From Sandaracinobacteroides saxicola (GTDB taxonomy: Bacteria > Pseudomonadota > Alphaproteobacteria > Sphingomonadales > Sphingomonadaceae), in NCBI RefSeq assembly GCF_014117445.1, contig NZ_CP059851.1:186001-250000 (forward strand): a DNA stretch of 64,000 bases, in the 5' to 3' direction. The notes under the pieces are model-generated. The model was not told where the DNA came from, did not search any database, and worked only from the letters and a program-made list of their open reading frames with translations. Numbering within the stretch: the stretch's first letter is position 1; each line of letters begins with the position of its first letter. Positions 53,704 to 61,770 of the stretch are shown in pieces. The position numbers were made by a program, and so were the translations under genes.

Positions 53704-54516
53704 GTGGACCGTGTGTTGACCTGGTGGGATGGGGTGCAGGCGCTGGTGATTGCCGGTGCGCTGAAGGTGGCGGCGGCGATCCTGCTGTACATGGTGGGGC
53801 GCTGGCTGATCAGTTTCGCCATCCGCGCGCTGACCGGCGTGCTGACGCGGCGGAACTTCGACGCGACCTTGCAGCGCTACATCGCCAACATCCTGGCGGT
53901 GGTGCTGAACGTCGTTCTGGTCATCGCCATCCTGGGCTATTTCGGGTTGGAAACGACGAGCTTCGCCGCGCTGCTCGCGGGCGTGGGGCTGGCGATCGGG
54001 GCGGCGTGGAGCGGATTGCTGGGCAATTTCGCGGCGGGCGCGTTCCTGATCATCTTCCGGCCGTACAAGGTGGGGGATTATGTGGTGGCCGGTGGCGTGG
54101 AGGGCACGGTGGTGGAGATCGGCCTGTTCAACACCACGATCACCGCGCCGGACAATGTGACGACCATCGTGGGCAACAACAAGGTGTCGAGCGAGATCAT
54201 CAAGAATTTCAGCCACAACCCGTACCGGCGGGTGGAGCGGTTCGCGCAGCTGGCGTTCGGGGTGAATCCGGCCGAGGCGATCGCGCTGTTGAAGGCCGAT
54301 CTGGCGACGATACCGAATGTGATGGCGGAGCCGGCGCCGGACGTGGAGATCCTGGACTTCAACGAGCGTGGCACGCTGCTGGCGGTGCGGCCCTATTGCC
54401 ATACCGACCATTTTTGGCAGGTCTGGTTCGATACCAACCGGCTGATCGCCGAGAAATTCGGGGCCGCGGGCCTGCCGGCGCCAAGGACGGTGCATGATGT
54501 GCGGCAGGTGGAATAG
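53704..54516 (+). CDS. mscS: Small mechanosensitive channel, MscS family
   Basis: A 270-aa channel that opens when membrane tension rises and lets solutes out. Three membrane helices (about residues 12-32, 60-80, 85-110); the pore helix contains GVGLAIGAAWSGLLGNFAAGAF, followed by the MscS beta domain (PYKVGDYVVAGGVEGTVVEIGLFNTTI, split, and GNNKVSSEIIKNFS). Length is typical. GTG start at 53704 after GGAGG. Confidence 0.92.
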   Translation: MDRVLTWWDGVQALVIAGALKVAAAILLYMVGRWLISFAIRALTGVLTRRNFDATLQRYIANILAVVLNVVLVIAILGYFGLETTSFAALLAGVGLAIGAAWSGLLGNFAAGAFLIIFRPYKVGDYVVAGGVEGTVVEIGLFNTTITAPDNVTTIVGNNKVSSEIIKNFSHNPYRRVERFAQLAFGVNPAEAIALLKADLATIPNVMAEPAPDVEILDFNERGTLLAVRPYCHTDHFWQVWFDTNRLIAEKFGAAGLPAPRTVHDVRQVE

Positions 54517-54521
54517 CCGGA

Positions 54522-54911
54522 TCAGGGATGGGAGACGGGGGTGGTTTCCATCGCCGTCGCATGCCGCGCCAGTCTTTGGTCGAAGCTGAGAAAGCCGGTG
54601 CAATGGGATGCGCTGCCAAGGTGCAGGGCATCGGCGAAGTCCATGCCCCGTGACGACCAGTCGAGCGCCCGGGCGGCAAGCGCCGGATCTTCCAGCGTCA
54701 CGCCTGGCAGCCCCGCCAGTTTTCGCAGGGCTGCGATGACGGCCGCCGGTGCGAAACCATAGGCGCTGCGCAGAACCCATTCGCTTTCCAGAAGCACGGT
54801 GGTTGAAATGAAAATCTGACCGGCGGAAAGGGCGGCGCGGGCCGCGGCTGCCTGATCCGGTTCGTCACCGGTGATGTAGCGGACGATGACGTTGGTATCG
54901 ATTGCCCGCAT
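54522..54911 (-). CDS. PIN-domain toxin, VapC-like
   Basis: A 129-aa PIN ribonuclease toxin. Acidic active-site positions: AIDTNVIVRYI (Asp5), LLESEWVLRSAYG (Glu), GMDFADALHLGSA (two Asp) and FLSFDQRLARHA (Asp). The start codon overlaps the antitoxin stop by one base. It would be inhibited by the AbrB-type protein encoded just upstream. Confidence 0.88.
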   Translation of the reverse strand: MRAIDTNVIVRYITGDEPDQAAAARAALSAGQIFISTTVLLESEWVLRSAYGFAPAAVIAALRKLAGLPGVTLEDPALAARALDWSSRGMDFADALHLGSASHCTGFLSFDQRLARHATAMETTPVSHP

Positions 54912-55174
54912 TATTTGCCGGCAACCCGGCGAGCCTCCGCCACAATGGCGGCGTCCATCTGGTCGAGGGTCAACGGCTCGCCCTCATAGGGCAGGCAGCC
55001 GAAGGTTTCTTCGATGGTGGTCGGCGCGAACCAGGGCGCGGCCTTCAGCAGGACGCCGTCCTCATGCTCCTCGACAAGCAGGCGTGTACCGGCCTCCCAT
55101 TGCCGCGCTTGCCGGATGGCCTTGGGGAGGATCAGCTGGCCTTTGGTGGAGAGCCGGGTGGCGAGTGCGGACAT
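54911..55174 (-). CDS. AbrB/MazE-type antitoxin
   Basis: An 87-aa antitoxin. The N-terminal swapped-hairpin DNA-binding domain reads TRLSTKGQLILPKAIRQARQW, then GTRLLVEEHEDGVLLK. The C-terminal half (TTIEETFGCLPYEGEPLTLDQMD, split) would bind the PIN toxin. Start at 55174 after AAAGG; the longer frame to 55228 covers the promoter region. Two direct repeats upstream may be its operator. Confidence 0.88.
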   Translation of the reverse strand: MSALATRLSTKGQLILPKAIRQARQWEAGTRLLVEEHEDGVLLKAAPWFAPTTIEETFGCLPYEGEPLTLDQMDAAIVAEARRVAGK

Positions 55175-55190
55175 TGCAGAACCTTTGTAA

Positions 55191-55229
55191 GATGATGGTA
55201 AGATAGCAAGTGCGGTCGATGATGGCAAG
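55191..55229. promoter_or_regulatory. Direct repeats, candidate antitoxin operator
   Basis: GATGATGGTAAG at 55191-55202 and GATGATGGCAAG at 55218-55229, centre spacing 27 bp, just upstream of the AbrB-type antitoxin start. This is the expected place for autoregulation by the toxin-antitoxin complex. Binding is inferred. Confidence 0.45.
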
Positions 55230-55235
55230 GGGTTG

Positions 55236-55380
55236 GAGAGTGTTTGAGAAATTGTTCAGGCCGTGGCGAGAAGGGTGATTTGAGAGCACCGAAGCGCAGC
55301 GACCTTCAGGGTCGTGAGCATCGGAGCGCAGCAAATCGCCCTTCGCAGCCCGGCATGGACGGTTTATCAAATACTCTCTC
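55236..55380. repeat. 145-bp palindromic hairpin element, copy 2
   Basis: Same length and order as copy 1 at 6833-6977. The 48-bp core (55284-55331) is identical. The outer arms differ, but still pair: GAGAGTGTTTGA with TCAAATACTCTC, and GAAGGGTGATTTG with CAAATCGCCCTTC. Changes in one arm are matched in the other. The right end overlaps the stop codon of the 92-aa gene. Confidence 0.85.
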
Positions 55381-55657
55381 AGAGGGTGTCGATGGCGGCG
55401 AGGAGGCGGGCGAGGGCGGCGTCGCGTTCGGCGCTGAGCGCGGCGGCGCGGTCGGGCGGGAGGCGGTAATCCTCGCTCCAGGGGGTGTCGGGACGGGTGG
55501 TGACCCAATGTTCGAGCCGGGCGAGGCGGTCGCGGGTGACCCAATGCTGCTGCGCCAGTTCGAGCAGCATGGCGAGCAGCGTGTCGATGGCGGGATCGGC
55601 GAACACCGGGGCGGGGCGGGTGCGGGCGGTGGTGGGGAGCGGCGGATAGTCGGCCAT
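55379..55657 (-). CDS. Hypothetical protein after the methyltransferase
   Basis: A 92-aa soluble protein, no family recognised. It is helical, with a possible coiled coil (LLELAQQHWVTRDRLARLEHW) at about residues 35-55 and a C-terminal Ala/Arg-rich helix. The ATG at 55657 overlaps the methyltransferase stop by one base (TGATG), so it is coupled to it. It ends in the 145-bp hairpin element. Possibly an accessory to the methyltransferase. Confidence 0.65.
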   Translation of the reverse strand: MADYPPLPTTARTRPAPVFADPAIDTLLAMLLELAQQHWVTRDRLARLEHWVTTRPDTPWSEDYRLPPDRAAALSAERDAALARLLAAIDTL

Positions 55658-56817
55658 CAGCGTTTCCAGGCGCCGTAGATGAACCATTGCACGCCATCAG
55701 CCAGCCGGCCGGTCTTGCTGCTGTCGGCGGGTTTCGCCTGACGGATGGCGGTTTCGCCATACCAGCCGAGCGAGGGGACGGTGGTCTGGAAATAGTCGCT
55801 GAAGCCGGCGTCGGCGCAGAGGGTTTGGGGCGAGAGGTCGCGGTAGCCCTGGTAATAGGGTTCGGCGTTATAGTGGCTGTCCCAGTCGAGATAGAAGCCG
55901 TCATAGGGGCTGAGCGCCTCGTTGGGGGGCAGTTCATAGTGCAGCATGAGGCCGCCGGGCTTGAGGAGCCGGTGGGCTTCGGCGAAGACGGCGCGAATGT
56001 CCTTCACGGGGAGTTCGTGCAGGAACATGCTGCTGAAGACGAGGTCCTGGCTGGCATCGGGGAGGGGGACGGCGGTGGCATCCGCCTGGAGGAAGTGGGC
56101 GGCGAGGTCCATGGACTGGGCGCGGGCGTGGGCGTAGCGCAGGCAGGCGGCGCCGACATCGAGGCCGGTGACATGGGCCTTTGGGTAGGCGCGGACCCAG
56201 GGGAGGGTCTGGTGGCCGACCGAGCAGCCGAGGTCGAGCACGTGCGCCGGCTGGAAATCCGGGTGGTTGAGGGTGAGCCAGAGGGCGACCGAGCGGCCGA
56301 TGTCGTCGAGCGTGTCCCCCATCAGGCCGAAGCTGAACACGCTGAGGCCATTGTCATACATCGCGCCAGCGGCGACGTCGCCCTCTCCGCCATCGAGATG
56401 GTAGTTGCCGGGCATCAGGTGGACGTCGAGCGCGCTGACGTTGCGGGGGATCGGCAGGTCGGGGTTCAGCGTGAGGGTGCCGCCGGTGGGGCGCGCGGCA
56501 AGCGCGGCGGCGCAGGCGGCGAGGGTGGCGCGCTGCCGTTCGAGGGTGGGGCGGACGCTGGCCCAGACCATCTCCTGCGCCTTGATGCGGGTGGCGGTGT
56601 AGAAGCGGAAGGCGGGATGGGGTTTCAGCGCCTTGTGGACGGCGCGGGCGTCGGCGTGCGCCGGAAGGGTGGGGGCGACATCGGCGTCGAAGGCGGTTCT
56701 GAGGGTGGTGGAGAGGTGGTTGAGGACATGGTTGCGCAAGGAGGAGACGAAATCCTGCGCGGCGGCTTCGTCCGCGGTGGGGGCGAGCGCGAGGTCGTGG
56801 GTGACGTAGCGGGTCAT
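55657..56817 (-). CDS. Class I SAM-dependent methyltransferase
   Basis: A 386-aa methyltransferase. Motif I VLDLGCSVGHQTLPWVRAY near residue 195, motif II GLDVGAACLRYAHARA, then ADATAVPLPDASQDLVFSSMFLHEL and LLKPGGLMLHYELPP. The first 170 residues form an extra helical domain. Substrate unknown. AGGAG precedes the ATG. It lies upstream of ahcY but on the opposite strand, so a link to S-adenosylhomocysteine recycling is only positional. Confidence 0.85.
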   Translation of the reverse strand: MTRYVTHDLALAPTADEAAAQDFVSSLRNHVLNHLSTTLRTAFDADVAPTLPAHADARAVHKALKPHPAFRFYTATRIKAQEMVWASVRPTLERQRATLAACAAALAARPTGGTLTLNPDLPIPRNVSALDVHLMPGNYHLDGGEGDVAAGAMYDNGLSVFSFGLMGDTLDDIGRSVALWLTLNHPDFQPAHVLDLGCSVGHQTLPWVRAYPKAHVTGLDVGAACLRYAHARAQSMDLAAHFLQADATAVPLPDASQDLVFSSMFLHELPVKDIRAVFAEAHRLLKPGGLMLHYELPPNEALSPYDGFYLDWDSHYNAEPYYQGYRDLSPQTLCADAGFSDYFQTTVPSLGWYGETAIRQAKPADSSKTGRLADGVQWFIYGAWKR

Positions 56818-56942
56818 GGCGGGCTCCTCTGCGGCGGGTTTAGCGGGGGCGGCGCGGCGCGCAAACTGCGAGATGAAGGGGGAGGGCGGGGTAAAGCGCG
56901 CGGGGCGGTGGCCGTTACAGGAGGAGGAACGGGAGACAGGAC

Positions 56943-57233
56943 ATGCTGCACCAGGCGATGACGAACCCGCGGCTGCTGGCGGCGCGGCGGATGATGGCGC
57001 TGCGGGCGATGGACGGCGGCGCGGCGGCGCGGGTGCTGGCGGGGCAGGCCGATGCGGCGCCGGGCGTGCGCGACACGGTGGAGCTGCTGCGGCTGGCGGA
57101 CCAGCAGCTGCATGCGGCGGCGCTGCGGGCCGCGGACGCGGCGGAGGGCCTGGAGGGACGGCGGGTGCTGAATGGTTTTGCCGAGTCGGTGCTGCTGGGC
57201 GTGCATTGGGCGGCGGAGGGCGAGGCGGTGTGA
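56943..57233 (+). CDS. Hypothetical protein, 96 aa
   Basis: A short helical Ala/Leu/Arg-rich protein with no recognised family. The frame has a good ribosome site (AGGAGGAACGGGAGA, about 10-20 bp upstream) and strong G bias at third positions like its plus-strand neighbours. It lies 75 bp before ahcY and may share its transcript. MTNPRLL at residue 6 is an alternative start. Confidence 0.5.
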   Translation: MLHQAMTNPRLLAARRMMALRAMDGGAAARVLAGQADAAPGVRDTVELLRLADQQLHAAALRAADAAEGLEGRRVLNGFAESVLLGVHWAAEGEAV

Positions 57234-57308
57234 CTTAAAGACTTTGTTAAACTTGCAAGTGCGCGGTTCGGCGGCTATGGCGGCGGCGATTCCACAAGGA
57301 GAGATGCC

Positions 57309-58715
57309 GTGGCGAGCCAGCCCAAGTTCGAGGATTTTGCCGTTGCCGACCTGAGCCTGGCGGGCTGGGGCCGGAAGGAAATGGCGATTGCCGAAACCGA
57401 GATGCCGGGCCTGATGGCGCTGCGCGCCGAATATGGCGAGCGGCAGCCGCTGAAGGGCGCGCGCATCGCCGGCTGCCTGCACATGACGATCCAGACCGCG
57501 GTGCTGATCGAGACGCTGACCGCGCTGGGCGCGCAGGTGCGCTGGGCGAGCTGCAACATCTTCTCCACGCAGGATCATGCCGCGGCGGCGATCGCGGCGG
57601 CGGGGATTCCGGTGTTCGCGCACAAGGGCGAGAGCCTGGCGGATTACTGGCGTTTCGTGGACGACATCTTCCAGTGGGGCGCGGAGCCCTGCAACATGAT
57701 CCTGGACGATGGCGGCGACGCCACCTTCTATATCCTGAAGGGCGCGCAGCTGGAGGCGGGCATCGACCTGCCGGAGCCGACCAATGAGGAAGAGGTGGAG
57801 TTCTTCGCGATGATCCGCAAGCGGGCGGCGCTGTCGCCGGGCTTCTTCACCAAGACGCAGGCCGCCATCCGCGGGGTTTCGGAAGAGACCACGACCGGCG
57901 TGCACCGGCTGTATGAGGTGGCGAAGGCGGGCGCGCTGCCCTTCCCGGCGATCAATGTGAACGACAGCGTGACCAAGTCGAAGTTCGACAATCTTTATGG
58001 CTGCAAGGAATCGCTGGTCGACGGGATCAAGCGCGCGACCGACGTGATGATGGCGGGCAAGGTTGCCGTGGTGGCCGGGTTCGGCGACGTGGGCAAGGGC
58101 AGCGCGGCATCGCTGCGCAGCCAGGGCGCGCGGGTGATGGTGACGGAAATCGATCCGATCTGCGCGCTGCAGGCGGCGATGGAAGGATACCAGGTGACGA
58201 CGATGGACGATGCGGCGCCGCATGCCGACATCTTCGTGACCGCGACCGGCAATGCCGATGTCATCACGCTGGACCACATGCGGGCGATGAAGGACCGCGC
58301 GATCGTGTGCAACATCGGGCACTTTGATGCGGAGATCCAGATCGGCGCGTTGCAGAACATGGTGTGGGAAGAGGTGAAGCCGCAGGTCGACGAGGTGGTG
58401 TTCCCCGATGGCAAGCGGCTGATCGTGCTGGCGAAGGGCCGGCTGGTGAACCTGGGCTGCGCGACGGGCCATCCGAGTTTCGTGATGAGCGCGAGCTTCA
58501 CCAACCAGGTGCTGGCGCAGATCGAGCTGTGGACGGCGCCGGCGGGCAAATATGAGAACAGGGTCTATGTGCTGCCCAAGCATCTGGACGAGAAGGTGGC
58601 GGCGCTGCACCTGGCAAAGCTGGGCGCCAAGCTGACCGTGCTGAGCGAGAAGCAGGCGGGTTATATCGGCGTGACGCCGGCGGGGCCGTTCAAGCCGGAG
58701 CATTACCGTTACTAG
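57309..58715 (+). CDS. ahcY: Adenosylhomocysteinase
   Basis: A 468-aa cytoplasmic NAD-dependent enzyme that splits S-adenosylhomocysteine to adenosine and homocysteine. Features: [34 protein letters not shown], the NAD fold [16 protein letters not shown] near residue 255, [17 protein letters not shown] and the C-terminal [10 protein letters not shown]. Start is GTG at 57309 after AAGGAGAG. The stop codon overlaps that of the convergent PIN gene within CTAG. No SAH riboswitch was recognised in the 75 bp upstream. Confidence 0.95.
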   Translation: MASQPKFEDFAVADLSLAGWGRKEMAIAETEMPGLMALRAEYGERQPLKGARIAGCLHMTIQTAVLIETLTALGAQVRWASCNIFSTQDHAAAAIAAAGIPVFAHKGESLADYWRFVDDIFQWGAEPCNMILDDGGDATFYILKGAQLEAGIDLPEPTNEEEVEFFAMIRKRAALSPGFFTKTQAAIRGVSEETTTGVHRLYEVAKAGALPFPAINVNDSVTKSKFDNLYGCKESLVDGIKRATDVMMAGKVAVVAGFGDVGKGSAASLRSQGARVMVTEIDPICALQAAMEGYQVTTMDDAAPHADIFVTATGNADVITLDHMRAMKDRAIVCNIGHFDAEIQIGALQNMVWEEVKPQVDEVVFPDGKRLIVLAKGRLVNLGCATGHPSFVMSASFTNQVLAQIELWTAPAGKYENRVYVLPKHLDEKVAALHLAKLGAKLTVLSEKQAGYIGVTPAGPFKPEHYRY

Positions 58716-59098
58716 GGTCTGATTTGCACGACCTTTACGCCGACGGCGGCCCCAACGGCGCTCCACGGTCGGTCGGCAGTCAACGCTGGTGCACCCATGC
58801 GGCGGGCCAGCGCCAGGCAAAAGCGGTCGCCGAGCGATAGACCGGCGGCTGATGTTTCGACGGCCATCAGGCCGGCCTCGATTGCGAGCCAGTCGTCCGG
58901 TCGGCGAAAGTGCAGCGGCAGGCTCTCCATTAGCGCCGGCAGCGCCGAGGGATCATGGTCGCGCGTCAGGCGAGCGACCACCTCCGACAGGTTGACAGTC
59001 GACATATGGGCATCCCCTAGCGCGTTTCGAACGACATCGGCGCCGGGTTCTCCGAGGAGATAGGCAAGGAGCGCTGACGAGTCGAGGACAACTGTCAA
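58712..59098 (-). CDS. PIN-domain toxin, VapC-like
   Basis: A 128-aa PIN ribonuclease. [19 protein letters not shown] (Asp5), NLSEVVARL (Glu), [16 protein letters not shown] (Asp) and [12 protein letters not shown] (Asp) give the usual acidic site. The ATG overlaps the stop of the upstream 153-aa gene (ATGA). The stop overlaps the ahcY stop, so the two genes are convergent with no gap. Confidence 0.87.
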   Translation of the reverse strand: MTVVLDSSALLAYLLGEPGADVVRNALGDAHMSTVNLSEVVARLTRDHDPSALPALMESLPLHFRRPDDWLAIEAGLMAVETSAAGLSLGDRFCLALARRMGAPALTADRPWSAVGAAVGVKVVQIRP

Positions 59099-59556
59099 GC
59101 GTCACGCTCTGCACGGGCCTCGCGGCGGCGCTCCGCCAGAAAATCATCGACGGTGCCTGCATTGCCAGTGCGCACGGCGGCAAGCCGCGCCACCACTTCG
59201 TCACCTTGCTCGGCCGCGCTTTTGAGCGGCGAACGTGCGATGGGTGCCCCGCTCTGATGCGTCTGGCGCTCATAGATGGCCCCACTGCTGAAGAATCTGC
59301 CGCCGGATACCCGGTTACTGCGCGACACCCGCCACCCGCGCGGCGCAAGCACGTCACGCATCAGCCTGCCGGCATGCTGTTTTTCCGTATCGGTCAGGGG
59401 TGGCAACTCGCGCGATGCCCATTCATCAATGGCGGCAACGGCCGGTCGGCCCGCAAGCGATGTCTGTTCCACAGATGCGATGACGCGCGGGTCCATCAGG
59501 TGCGTGATGAGCTTTTCACCGGTTTGGGAATGGCGAAACTCGATATAGCTTGGCAT
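59095..59556 (-). CDS. Unusually long antitoxin candidate with unknown N-terminal domain
   Basis: A 153-aa protein paired with the PIN toxin downstream. The C-terminal end (TVDDFLAERRREARAERD) has the charged-helix character of VapB toxin-binding tails. Residues 1-105 are not a ribbon-helix-helix, AbrB or Phd domain that I can recognise (IEFRHSQTGEKLITHLMD, EKQHAGRLMRDVLAPRGW, GRFFSSGAIYER are visible). VapB proteins are normally 70-90 aa. A perfect -35-like TTGACA on the minus strand (59616-59621) and a palindrome lie upstream. Confidence 0.65.
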   Translation of the reverse strand: MPSYIEFRHSQTGEKLITHLMDPRVIASVEQTSLAGRPAVAAIDEWASRELPPLTDTEKQHAGRLMRDVLAPRGWRVSRSNRVSGGRFFSSGAIYERQTHQSGAPIARSPLKSAAEQGDEVVARLAAVRTGNAGTVDDFLAERRREARAERDA

Positions 59557-59609
59557 GGCCCATCTTCTGACATTGGAGGACGGTAACGTCCAGAAAGTAC
59601 ATGCAAATT

Positions 59610-59626
59610 ACATGTTGTCAACATGT
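59610..59626. promoter_or_regulatory. 17-bp palindrome in the divergent tsaE / toxin-antitoxin promoter
   Basis: ACATGTTG-T-CAACATGT, a perfect inverted repeat with 8-bp arms. It contains a minus-strand TTGACA (59616-59621) that could be the -35 box of the antitoxin-toxin operon, and the annotated tsaE ATG at 59623. Related half-sites (ACATG) occur at about 59599-59614. Best read as an operator for the antitoxin. Confidence 0.55.
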
Positions 59627-60060
59627 TTATAGATGAAGTGTCGCATGTTGCTGAGAAGCTTGCCGCCGTGTTGCGCGTGGGCGATGTGGTGGCGCTGTCG
59701 GGCGAACTGGGAGCGGGCAAGACCACGCTGGCGCGGGCGGTGATCGCGGCGCTGGGGTGGGCGGGGGAGGTGCCGAGCCCGACGTTCAACCTGGTGCAGG
59801 ACTATCCCGGCCTGCGGGTGCCGGTATGGCATGTCGACCTGTATCGGCTGGAAACGGCGGCGGAGGCGGACGCGCTGGGGCTGGACGAGGCGCTGTTCGA
59901 CCATGCGCTGCTGCTCGAGTGGCCGGAGCGGCTGGGGGCGGCGTTGTGGCCGGAGGCGCTGTGGTTGCGGCTGGAGGGCGCGGGCGAGGCGGCGCGGCGC
60001 TTGACTTGGCGCGTGCCGGACGCTTGGGAGGGGCGATGGCCGCCGACCCTGCAACACTGA
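59623..60060 (+). CDS. tsaE: tRNA threonylcarbamoyladenosine biosynthesis ATPase TsaE
   Basis: A 145-aa ATPase that acts with TsaB, TsaC and TsaD to make t6A37 in ANN-decoding tRNAs. Walker A LSGELGAGKTTLARAVI near residue 28, then PSPTFNLVQDYPG, VWHVDLYRLETAAEADALGLDE (split) and LLLEWPERLG are typical. No strong ribosome site precedes the ATG at 59623, which falls inside the palindrome; the true start may be a codon or so downstream (GTG at residue 6). First gene of tsaE-amgK-murU-addB. Confidence 0.92.
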   Translation: MFIDEVSHVAEKLAAVLRVGDVVALSGELGAGKTTLARAVIAALGWAGEVPSPTFNLVQDYPGLRVPVWHVDLYRLETAAEADALGLDEALFDHALLLEWPERLGAALWPEALWLRLEGAGEAARRLTWRVPDAWEGRWPPTLQH

Positions 60061-60073
60061 TCGCCTGAGCCGC

Positions 60074-61057
60074 ATGCAGCCGCCCGCGACCGCCCCGGAT
60101 TTCCTGGCCGCGCATGGCTGGGCGGGGGCGACGATTGAGCCGCTGGCCGGCGACGCGAGTTTCCGCCGCTATTTCCGGGTGCATGACCGGGGACGGCGCG
60201 CGGTGCTGATGGATGCGCCGCCGGACCGGGAGGACAGCCGGCCCTTCCTGTTCGTGGCGGACGCGCTGCTGGCGCGGGGCTTTTCCGCGCCGCGGCTGCT
60301 GGCGGGCGACCTGCAACAGGGCCTGTTGTTGATCGAGGATTTCGGCGACGCGCTGATGGGGCCGGTGCTGGCACGCGGCGAGGCGGACGAAGAGGAGGTC
60401 TATGCCCGCGCGGTGGATATCCTGGTCGCGCTGGCGGCGGGACCGCCGCCGCTGGAGCTCAGGCCCTATGACCGCGGCGAGCTGGCGCGCGAGGTGATGA
60501 TCTTCGCGGAATGGTATGCGCGGGCGGCGGGGATCGAGGTGGACGCCGACGGCTACCTCTCGGCCTGGGATGCGGTGTGGGGCGACGTGCTGCGGGAGAC
60601 GGCGCTGGGGCCGGTGCTGACGCTGCGCGACTATCACGCCGACAATCTGATGCTGCTCTACCGGCCGGGCGTGCGGGGGCTGGGGCTGCTGGATTTCCAG
60701 GATGCGCTGGCGGGGCACCCGGCCTATGACCTGGTGAGCCTGTTGCAGGACGCGCGGCGCGATGTCTCGGTGCGGTTGGAGCGGGCGATGCTGGCGCATT
60801 ATGCCCGCGGTGCCGGGGTGGAGGATGCGGGCGCCTTCGAGGCGGCCTATCAAATCCTGGGAGCGCAGCGGAATGTGAAGATCCTGGGGGTGTTCGTGCG
60901 GCTGCGGGACCGGGACGGCCGGGCCGGCTATGTCGAGCGGCTGCCGCGCGTCTGGGGCTATGTGGCGCGCAATTTCGCGCATCCCGCGCTGGCGCCGGTG
61001 AAGGCCTGGTTCGACGCGCAGGTGCCGCCGGAGAAGCGGGCCGACTGGTGCCGGTAG
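60074..61057 (+). CDS. amgK: N-acetylmuramate / N-acetylglucosamine 1-kinase
   Basis: A 327-aa aminoglycoside-phosphotransferase-fold kinase that makes MurNAc 1-phosphate in cell-wall recycling. Start region PLAGDASFRRYFRV, catalytic loop TLRDYHADNLMLLY near residue 190, and LGLLDFQDALAGHPAYDLVSL with the metal-binding Asp. It sits directly before murU, the pair that in Pseudomonas bypasses de novo UDP-MurNAc synthesis and lowers fosfomycin sensitivity. It starts 13 bp after tsaE. Confidence 0.9.
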   Translation: MQPPATAPDFLAAHGWAGATIEPLAGDASFRRYFRVHDRGRRAVLMDAPPDREDSRPFLFVADALLARGFSAPRLLAGDLQQGLLLIEDFGDALMGPVLARGEADEEEVYARAVDILVALAAGPPPLELRPYDRGELAREVMIFAEWYARAAGIEVDADGYLSAWDAVWGDVLRETALGPVLTLRDYHADNLMLLYRPGVRGLGLLDFQDALAGHPAYDLVSLLQDARRDVSVRLERAMLAHYARGAGVEDAGAFEAAYQILGAQRNVKILGVFVRLRDRDGRAGYVERLPRVWGYVARNFAHPALAPVKAWFDAQVPPEKRADWCR

Positions 61058-61770
61058 CGGTGCCCGAGTGCGCGATGGTGCTGGCCGCCGGGCTGGGCAA
61101 GCGGATGCGGCCGCTGACCGCGACGCGGCCGAAGCCGCTGGTGGAGGTGGCGGGGCGCAGCCTGCTGGACCGGGCGTTCGACACGCTGAAGGCCGGCGGC
61201 GTCCGGCGCGCGGTGGTGAATGTGCATTACATGGCGGACCGGCTGGAGGCGCATCTGCGCGCGCGATCGCCGGGGCTGGAGGTTGCGGTGTCCGATGAGC
61301 GGGCGCAATTGATGGAGACGGGTGGCGGCATCGCCCAGGCGCTGCCGCTGATCGGTTGTGATCCGTTCCTGTCGATCAACGCTGACAATATCTGGATCGA
61401 CGGCCCGGTGTCCGCGGTGCGGATGCTGAGCGAACGGTGGGACGATGCGGCGATGGATGCGCTGCTGCTGACGGTGCCGCTGGCGCGGGCGAACAACCAT
61501 CCGGGGCTGGGGGATTTCCACATGGACGCGCTGGGGCGGCTGCGGCGGCGGCTGCCGGGGCGGGTGGCGCCGTTCGTCTATACCGGGCTGCAACTGCTGT
61601 CGAAGCGGCTGTTCGCGGACGCGCCGGCGGGGCCGTTCGGGATGATGACCTTGTGGGAGCGCGCGGCGGCGGCGGGGCGGCTTTATGGCGTGGGGCATCA
61701 GGGGCTGTGGTATGATGTCGGCACGCCGGCGGCGGTGAAGGCGACGGAGGCGATGCTTGCCGCGGCCTGA
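61048..61770 (+). CDS. murU: N-acetylmuramate 1-phosphate uridylyltransferase
   Basis: A 240-aa sugar-phosphate nucleotidyltransferase: VLAAGLGKRMRPLTATRPKPL at the N-terminus (split), VNVHYMADRLEAHL, ISDER-type VAVSDERAQLMETGGGI, and the metal Asp in SINADNIW. With AmgK it makes UDP-MurNAc from recycled MurNAc. Starts at GTG 61048, overlapping amgK, or at GTG 61060 just after its stop. Confidence 0.9.
   Translation: MPVAVPECAMVLAAGLGKRMRPLTATRPKPLVEVAGRSLLDRAFDTLKAGGVRRAVVNVHYMADRLEAHLRARSPGLEVAVSDERAQLMETGGGIAQALPLIGCDPFLSINADNIWIDGPVSAVRMLSERWDDAAMDALLLTVPLARANNHPGLGDFHMDALGRLRRRLPGRVAPFVYTGLQLLSKRLFADAPAGPFGMMTLWERAAAAGRLYGVGHQGLWYDVGTPAAVKATEAMLAAA

Noticed and set aside
57234-57308. 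SAH riboswitch before ahcY
   Set aside because: The 75-bp leader shows no recognisable conserved stems or consensus of known SAH or SAM/SAH riboswitches.
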